A DNA stretch of 43,844 nt. Origin: Ophiocordyceps camponoti-saundersi (nom. inval.). Lineage: Eukaryota; Ascomycota; Sordariomycetes; Hypocreales; Ophiocordycipitaceae. Position numbers and translations under genes: made by a program. The notes below the pieces were generated by a model. It did no database searches. It saw only the letters and a list, made by a program, of their open reading frames with translations, and had not been told where the DNA came from. Below are positions 37,401 to 43,844 of the stretch, in pieces (the stretch's first letter is position 1; each line of letters starts with the position of its first letter). The DNA lies in NCBI GenBank assembly GCA_003339415.1, contig PDHQ01000284.1, positions 1-43,844 on the forward strand, in the 5' to 3' direction.

Positions 37401-39310
37401 CAAATAGCTATATATATTAAGGGACTAAGCTAGGTTTAATATAAGACCCCTCTTATAGCTACCTAAAAAGCTATTAAGGCCGTTATTAAGATAAAAGCGC
37501 TTTTTAAGGCGGAGATTTAATAGCTTAATATTATAAGGCTTACTAAGAAGAATAAGATAAGGGAGGTCTTTATAAGCCTCCGTAATTAAATAGTTAAGCT
37601 ATAAATAATACTTAATCTCGCTATTAGAGGCTACTTATTAGTTTAGAAGATAATAAATATCCTAACCTTTTTTCGAAAAGCTAGTATCCCTCTTATAAAA
37701 GTCGCTCTTAAAGGGATATAGCTTAGGCACGCGATACGCGTTTAGAACTTTAACCCCTCTTACTTACTAGCTAATAAGGCTTATCGCGACCGTTATACGC
37801 TTTAAGGGCTGCCGCGCCGGCCTACTATACTATAAAGAACTTTATCCCTTTACTTAGCCTTCCCCTAACTTTATCTAATAGCTCTTTATTATAGTAGCTT
37901 AGATAGAGGCCCTTACCCTTATAAGGATGCTACTATTTAGGATTTTCTTAACTAGTTAAAATAGCTTTTAATAACTAACTTACTAATTTTTACTAATAAG
38001 TTTTATTATAACCCCTTACCTTTATAATAGCTTAAGGTAATTATAAGCTTTAGCTTCTTAGTAAAGAGGGATAATATTATATTTACTTAAAGCTATAAAT
38101 AGCTATTATATATAGAAATATATAATATAGAGGTATAAGGAGCGTTAAAGGGTTTACTAGCTACTATTAAGGTAGCTAAGATTAATAATATTTCCCCCCC
38201 TCCCTTACTATATATTTACTTTAATAATTAAGTAATTATTACTTAGCTTAATAATATATTTATAAGCTTTTCTTAATAAAAGCAGATCTTTTTCTTTTAA
38301 GTAGCTTTAGCTTATATAAGTAAGGTTTTTATTAAATAAATCCCTAGCTATAAAAATATCCTAGGTAATAAGATAGCTAACCGCCTCGCGAACTAAGGTA
38401 CGCTATATAGCTTTCTAAGATACGATATCCCCTCCCTAGCCTAAGTTAGCTAAGACCTCCGATAATATAAAGCTACGGCCTTCGCTAACTAATAATAGAA
38501 ATATTAACTTAATTATTATAAGGAATATAAGCTATCTATTACGATAAAGCTAATAGTAAAGCTTAGAACTTTATTATAACCTTAACTATATTATTTACTC
38601 GCTACTTACTTTAGCTATAAGGATTTTACTAAATATTATAAACGCTTTCGCTATAATAACGCTTAGCTTTTTTACTTATATAGTAAGAGGAAATCCCCTA
38701 CCTATTTACTATTTTATAAGAAAGTTAAATTACCCCCTTAATAAGGGCGGTTATAGCTCGATACCGCGGATATCCTAAGCTAATATTAAAAAGTATTCGC
38801 TATAATAAGAGCGGCTAAATTTTACTTCTTCGAGGATATTTATCCTAAGTAGCTTTCTTAACGCCTTACCTTAATAGCTAATAAAAGCCTCTTAGCTATT
38901 ATTAAGCTACTAAGGCTTATAGCTAAGCTTTTACCCCCGCGGTAATAAAGGTAAAAGCGATAGCGTAATATTAGCTTAAAGCTTAGCTTATTAAGCTTTA
39001 GATATAATATAAGTATTAACTCTAATAGCTCTAGATTAAGCTTTAGCGGGTTATAAACTTATTAATCTTTTACTTCTTTACTTAGCTTAGCGCTAGTAGA
39101 CCTTATAAGCGCTAAGCCTTTATAACCCCTTACTTTTAATATATTTAATATAATATTAAAAGGCTAAAACCTTATAATATAGCTAATAATACCCGCTTAC
39201 TTATATATATAGTTACGTAATTAGTATATAAGGCGTTACGCGGCGCCTTATACCCCTAAGGAGGCGAAGGTTTTAAAAGCTCTGCCCCTAAGCTCTTTTA
39301 TAGCGTAAAA

Positions 39311-39339
39311 TATACACACACACACACATATATATACAC
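39311..39339. repeat. CA/TA simple repeat tail of the LINE
   Basis: TATACACACACACACACATA followed by TATATATACAC ends exactly where the 14-bp target duplication begins. Simple-repeat tails are typical of some LINE 3' ends. The CA units have escaped RIP. Confidence 0.7.
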
Positions 39340-39353
39340 GCACTCACCCCTTA
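39340..39353. repeat. 14-bp target-site duplication of the LINE, right copy
   Basis: GCACTCACCCCTTA is identical to 25,567-25,580. Confidence 0.7.
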
Positions 39354-39500
39354 AGTTAGGTAGTTAACCTACTAGGGTTCGAGCCCGGTTAGGCACTAGT
39401 ATTTAATATATAAATTTAGTATATATATATCTCCTAGCAGGGACCTATAACTAATATTAGGCAGTCGCTTAATAAACCTCTTACCCCTTTTAATAAGTTA
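39354..39500. other. RIP-spared patch beyond the LINE, with a Pol III B-box match
   Basis: CA and TG dinucleotides reappear here (GGCACTAG, AGCAGGGACC, GGCAGTCGC) between two RIP-mutated repeats. I read it as unique DNA that joined the gene island before the LINE inserted. GGTTCGAGCCC at 39,376-39,386 is a full match to the B-box consensus GGTTCGANNCC. A complete tRNA does not fold from it. From 39,500 to 39,840 the DNA is AT-rich with nothing recognisable. Confidence 0.5.
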
Positions 39501-39840
39501 TATAGCCTGTTATATATAGCGTATTTTAAAGCTAATTATAGCCCTTAAAAGTATTATTTCTAATATTTTTACTAATTAAGATTTATATTTTTTAAACCTT
39601 AAATAGCTTATAAGGATTCTTTTTATTAATTTTATTACCGAATATACTTATATATATTAATTAAGAAGAAATATAAAAAATAAGATTTTATTATATAAAT
39701 TAGATTAATAATAAGTATAGAAAATAATTAAAAAAGAGCCTAGTAGCTTACTTTTAGATATTAGTTTTAAGGCTTAAAAAATTAAAAGCTATAATATATT
39801 AATATTATTTTTTATTGAAAAAAATAAAGCTTTTAAAATA

Positions 39841-40500
39841 TTATATACTAGCACTTATAACTAGTACTTATAAGGATTTCCTCTAAGTATTTTATAATAG
39901 TTTCTAAGGATTTTTAACTATACTTATATAACTCTTAAAAACCTTATTATAAAATTACCTAAAAAAACCTTAAGGGAAATTATTAGGAAATATAACTACT
40001 TTTCTATTAGGGTTTTATTATACCTTTTCCTATTTTCATTAATATATACTTTTATATATTTTATTAAGATTTTACTTATAAGAGTTTTTCTCTTTTTTTT
40101 CTCCTTAGCTTAAAATCTTTATTTATAATATTAATATTATTATTTACTTTATATATTTTTAAGCTATAATATTATTCTAAGCTTATTCTTATTACTAAAG
40201 AATTAAAAAATATATATATTATTTTTATATTTTTATATAAAATAAAGAAAATTTTATATATAATTTAAATTATAATTAGCTTTAAAATATATATTTAAAG
40301 CTTTTAATTAAACTTTTAAATAGTTAAAAAATTTTATTTTAAAAACGCTGAATTTTATAATAAAATAAAGTTTTAATAAAAATTAAATTATAATTATAGC
40401 TATTTTTTTATAAAATATAATTAATATAATTATATTATAAAAATAGTATATAAAAATAATATAATTATAAATATATAATTTTTTATAAATATAAGTTTAA
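39841..40500 (-). repeat. Repeat family B, copy B2
   Basis: This is the reverse complement of B1 (19,145-19,775), with shared landmarks along its whole length, including GGAAATCCTTA-type motifs and the AGTGCTAGTA end near 39,848. It is more heavily mutated than B1. It directly abuts repeat A copy A7. Confidence 0.7.
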
Positions 40501-40507
40501 TTTTTAT

Positions 40508-41940
40508 AGATTTTATAAATTTCGCGCTTATAATAATATAAATATAAACTTTTTATTCTTATATTATAAATAAACTTTACTCCTTTTATTATTTTATAAT
40601 AATAGTAAGCCGCGCTTAAAGCGATTTTAAAAAGAAAGGTAATATTATATAAGTTAATTATAACCGCAAAAATTTTTTACTTAAAATATAGCTTTACTCT
40701 AAATTATAATAATTTTAAACTTTAAAGTTTATTATACTTATTACTTTATTAAAAGCTAAAATAAATATTAATAAGATTATTTTAAAAAACGCTTTTATTT
40801 TTATATAAGTAATTATTAAATAAATAGCAGAGTCTAAAAAAGTTTAGGGAGGCGCCCCTTTTATTTTAATTTTATTAGTTAATAATATTTTTTTAGCTAT
40901 TATAGCTATAATTTCCTTTTTTTTCTATAACTTTAAAAGGAGCGGAACTCTTTTAATATAAGCTATAATTATAGCTAAAGCGTTAAAAAAGATTACTAAA
41001 AGTAAATTTTTAAATAATATAAATAATAGCTTATAATTTATTTTAACTTTATTATTATTTAATTTTAAATTTAAAGATTTAAAATAATAATAATAAATAT
41101 TACTTATAAATTTTATAAATTAGGCTAAGCTTTTATAATAAAAATAACTTAATAATAATATTATAATAATATTTTAAGATATTATTTATAAGCCTTAGTT
41201 TAATTTAAAATAGCTTTATATTATTTTTAGAAAAAAGGTATATTTAATTAAAAAAAGTTATACTTTTATTATAAAAAAATATTAATATAAGCTTTATAAT
41301 AAAATAATAAGGAAGCTTTTTAAAAAAAATTAAGTTTTTAAACTAAGTTTTAATAATATAATTGTATAAAAAAAATATTATTTAAAAACTAAATAAAATT
41401 CCTTAATAGTTATTATTAATAATATAATAAATATAAATTAAATTTATAATAAAAATATATTAATATAAATAAATACTTTTAATATTAGCTTATATATATT
41501 TAAAACTTAACTTTAATAATATTTAAAAAAAATATTAATTTTAAAATATTATTAAATACTATATAATAAAATTATAATATAATAAATCTTTTATTATTTT
41601 ATATATAAAAAATAAATTTATTTATTTTATAGCTTATAGGAAAAAATTATATTATTATTTTTTTTATTAAGAGTTTTATTTTAAGTAAAGTTAACTTTAT
41701 TTTAAGATAAGAGCGGTATAAGATTAAGTAAAAAATATATATATTTCCTAACCTTAAAAGTTTATAAATTAAAACTTTATATATACCGCCTTTTCTCCCT
41801 TTTTAATATTAATTAAAGTTAAATAATAATAGGGGCGGAAACGCTAAAAAGTAAATATAATAATACCTCCCTTAACCCCTTTTTTAAACTTATTTATAGC
41901 TTTATTATAATAATTTAGCTATTTTTTAAAATTAGCTATT
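40508..41940 (-). repeat. Repeat family A, truncated copy (A7), reverse orientation
   Basis: It matches A4 (8,272 onward) in the same orientation, for example GGAGGCGCC near 40,850 against 8,610. It stops abruptly at 41,940, where A4 continues for another 400 bases or so. The break is the junction with the LINE ORF1 fragment. It is heavily RIP-mutated. Confidence 0.75.
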
Positions 41941-43075
41941 ACGGTGGTGCCTGCCGCGGCGTTCTCTGACGCCTAGAATATTATAGTGGCTCTTAGAGCT
42001 AAACTCCGTAAGAAATTCGTAACCCCCCCGGACTAGAACGTTACCTAACTTTTACCTAAGATTACTAAGTTAATTAAGAAGATAGTTACTTAAGCTATAT
42101 AAAAAGCACTCCTATAAACTATCGGCCCCGATATTAGTCTAACTTAGCTATTATAGGCTTCCGTAGCTATTACCGGCGGTATAATAGTTAAACCTATCCT
42201 TAGTTACTCTAATAGAGAAATTACTATATTTATAAAAAATATTATAATTAATATAGATACCTTATAGCTAACCTTATAAGAGATCGTACGGGCTACGAAT
42301 ACGGCTTTAAAATATAAGGCTATATCGGCTACGAGATAACTCCCTAATAGAGACGTAGTAGTTATATTCTATCCGGAATATAAGAGATAAGTAAGCTTAG
42401 TTAAGTAAATCCCTATCGTTTTCGGTAAAGGGGCGGTCCGTAGCTAGAAAACCTTCTCTATTATAGCGAAGGGAGTATAAGTAAGGGCCGCTTATAGTAA
42501 CTAAGATATACTTTTATAATAGATTAAGAAATATAATAAGGTTAATATTACCCGAGTTTAAGCGCTCTAGCCTTATAATAAGGGAGCTACGCGTACTTAT
42601 ATTATCTTAGGAATTACTAACGTAATAGATATTAATAGACTTATATAGAATAGCTTAATTATAAACGTAGAAATCTCCTATATAGAAGTTTATAATAACA
42701 CGGTACGACCCCGATAATATTATTAATATTACTAATATAGGTATATAGCGAAATACTACTAAAAGTAGCTACGTTACGGAATATATATAGCTATAATATA
42801 CCTAGAAAAGGAGAGCGTATATCTAGCCCTCGCTAAAACTAGTACTAAAAACTATATCTTATATAAAGGGAACTACATATTATAGTCCTAAGATTACCCT
42901 ACCGCGAAGGTATATTAAGACCGAATATATAATAACTACGTATACTAACCTTATAAGTTTTAGAATTACTCCTAGCTAACCTAATCTTAAACTAATAATA
43001 GCTTTACTAAAGTTTAGTCCTAGAAGCGGTTACGTGCGGCCCCTATATAGTCGCAAGCTATACTCTACTTTAATA
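41941..43075 (+). pseudogene. LINE ORF1 (Gag-like) fragment with three zinc knuckles
   Basis: In one plus frame, RIP-reversed codons give a CX2CX4HX4C knuckle at 42,718-42,759 (Cys at 42,718, 42,727 and 42,757; His at 42,742, all now Tyr codons from TG-to-TA or CA-to-TA change). It is followed by CX2CX4HX6C at about 42,772-42,830 and then CX2CX3HX6C at about 42,856-42,898, the last with the W-S-x-D-C-P ending. This triple arrangement is characteristic of ORF1 proteins of Tad/Jockey-type LINEs, which bind the element's RNA. The first 35 bases, GC-rich with intact TG, mark the junction with repeat A. ORF2 is not present before the next element starts. Confidence 0.75.
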
Positions 43076-43086
43076 TAAATAATAAG

Positions 43087-43272
43087 CAGGGTTTAAAATT
43101 AGTTAGTGACTTTTTAGTCTTTTTTTAGTTAGTTAGGACTAACTAACTAAAGTCCCTATTTTTAAGGACTAAATTTAGTCCTAACTGACTAAAGTCCTTA
43201 TAGTGACTAATTTTAGTCCGTTAGTTTTAGTCTTTAGTTAGTCAGTGACGACTAAAAAATTAGTCACTAGCG
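43087..43272. mobile_element. Probable terminus of a hAT-type DNA transposon
   Basis: The word CAGGGTTTAAAATTAG at 43,087 looks like a hAT terminal inverted repeat (CAGGG...). It is followed by a dense set of about 11 TTAGTC and GACTAA motifs on both strands up to 43,272, as in hAT subterminal regions. The inner part is itself an imperfect inverted repeat: AGTTAGTGACTTTTTAGTC at 43,101 against GACTAAAAAATTAGTCACTA at 43,250-43,269. It could instead be a MITE of about 185 bp. TG survives here. Confidence 0.45.
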
Positions 43273-43844
43273 TTAATTATTTTTTTTTATTTTTAAAAAA
43301 AGCTTAGTAAAAGGCGCTTCTAAATAGTATTTTTTTTATATTTTTAGCTATTTTACTTCTTTTTTAATAAAAGGTTAAAAATAATACTTTTTTAAAATAT
43401 ATTTTTAAAAAATATTAAGAAGAAAAAAACGTTAATAAATTATATAATAATAGAAAATAATTTTAAAAAATAGATAAATCTTATTATAGCTTAAAATTAC
43501 TTTCTTTATAATTTTACCTATTTTTTTATAATTATTATAAAAATGTTAATAGAAATAAAATAGGTATTTTAAGAATTTATTATAAGTATATAATAGTTAT
43601 ATATTAATAATACTTAAAGATTATATTACTTATAATATTATTTAATATAAGATTATATCTTTTTTCTATTTTTAAATAAATTATTAAAAAAGATAATAAA
43701 TATTATACTTACTACCCTATACTAAGTATTAAAAAGACTAATATTTTTTTTTAATACTTAATTAAAGATAAATAAATAGTTTAAAAATTTACTAAGAAAG
43801 AAAAAGGTCTCTTTTATATAGTATCTTTTTTTTAGCTTAGTAAG
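43273..43844. other. AT-rich RIP-mutated block at the window end
   Basis: TG and CA are nearly absent and no frame or motif is recognisable. It could be the body of the transposon whose end lies at 43,087, which cannot be decided without the following sequence. Confidence 0.4.

Larger units (their letters stand above)
25581..39339 (+). mobile_element. LINE retrotransposon, RIP-inactivated, split by a gypsy element
   Basis: The LINE occupies 25,581-25,978 and resumes after the gypsy insertion at 33,576-39,339, about 6.2 kb of its own sequence. Plus-strand evidence: an apurinic-type endonuclease GDFN motif at 35,557-35,568 (now RDFN, AGGGACTTTAAC; TGG changed to TAG by RIP), a reverse transcriptase YADD box at 37,107-37,118 (now YADN), and a following stretch readable as ...NLAKIKVIYFTKR at about 37,215-37,260, as in Tad/Jockey-like reverse transcriptases. 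The 3' end is a CA/TA simple repeat tail directly before the right 14-bp target duplication. ORF1 would lie in the first 2 kb after 33,576. Every frame is closed by RIP. It is most like the Tad1 group of fungal LINEs, but that rests on motifs only. Confidence 0.82.

Noticed and set aside
39354..39405. A functional tRNA gene
   Set aside because: The B-box matches, but the T stem pairs in only two positions, there is no A-box at the right spacing, and the D loop lacks GG.

Overview
The window looks like nuclear DNA of a filamentous ascomycete (Pezizomycotina; the two proteins resemble Sordariomycete forms, but that placement is weak). Two features point there. The genes have short introns of 47-74 nt with GT..AG ends. 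About 39 of the 43.8 kb is very AT-rich DNA carrying an extreme repeat-induced point mutation (RIP) signature. In these blocks the dinucleotides TG and CA are almost gone while TA is everywhere and CG survives. For example, 11,401-12,000 contains no TG and no CA at all. Because TG is gone, ATG is gone too, which explains why no open reading frames survive outside 20.9-25.6 kb.

Layout. 1-20,893: transposon relics. These comprise a repeat family here called A (several copies, both orientations), a 603-bp insertion with a dense GGATTT/GGAAAT motif cluster, two unrecognised coding relics (3.7-8.3 kb and 10.1-12.3 kb), two complete 1,776-bp non-autonomous LTR elements with 210-bp LTRs (15,068-16,843 and 17,369-19,144), and one copy of a repeat called B. 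20,894-25,580: a RIP-free island with two complete housekeeping genes, both on the minus strand: EXO70 (exocyst subunit, 635 aa, one intron) and a Gvp36-type BAR protein (322 aa, five introns). Both act in membrane traffic. 25,581-39,339: one LINE retrotransposon, flanked by a 14-bp target duplication, that was itself split by a 7,597-bp Ty3/gypsy element with 300-bp LTRs and a TTATT target duplication. 39,354-39,500: a small patch of spared DNA, which I read as the continuation of the island beyond the LINE. 39,840-43,844: second copies of B and A, a LINE ORF1 fragment with three zinc knuckles, and what looks like one end of a hAT-type transposon.

The two genes are intact and show no RIP damage. 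Everything else is dead mobile DNA. The order of nesting can be read from target duplications: the LINE inserted next to the EXO70 promoter, then gypsy inserted into the LINE. I found no RNA genes and no CRISPR array. I found no new functional system that I can defend. The most interesting items are the reconstructable nested insertions, the matched pair of 1,776-bp elements as a record of RIP, and the unidentified coding relics.
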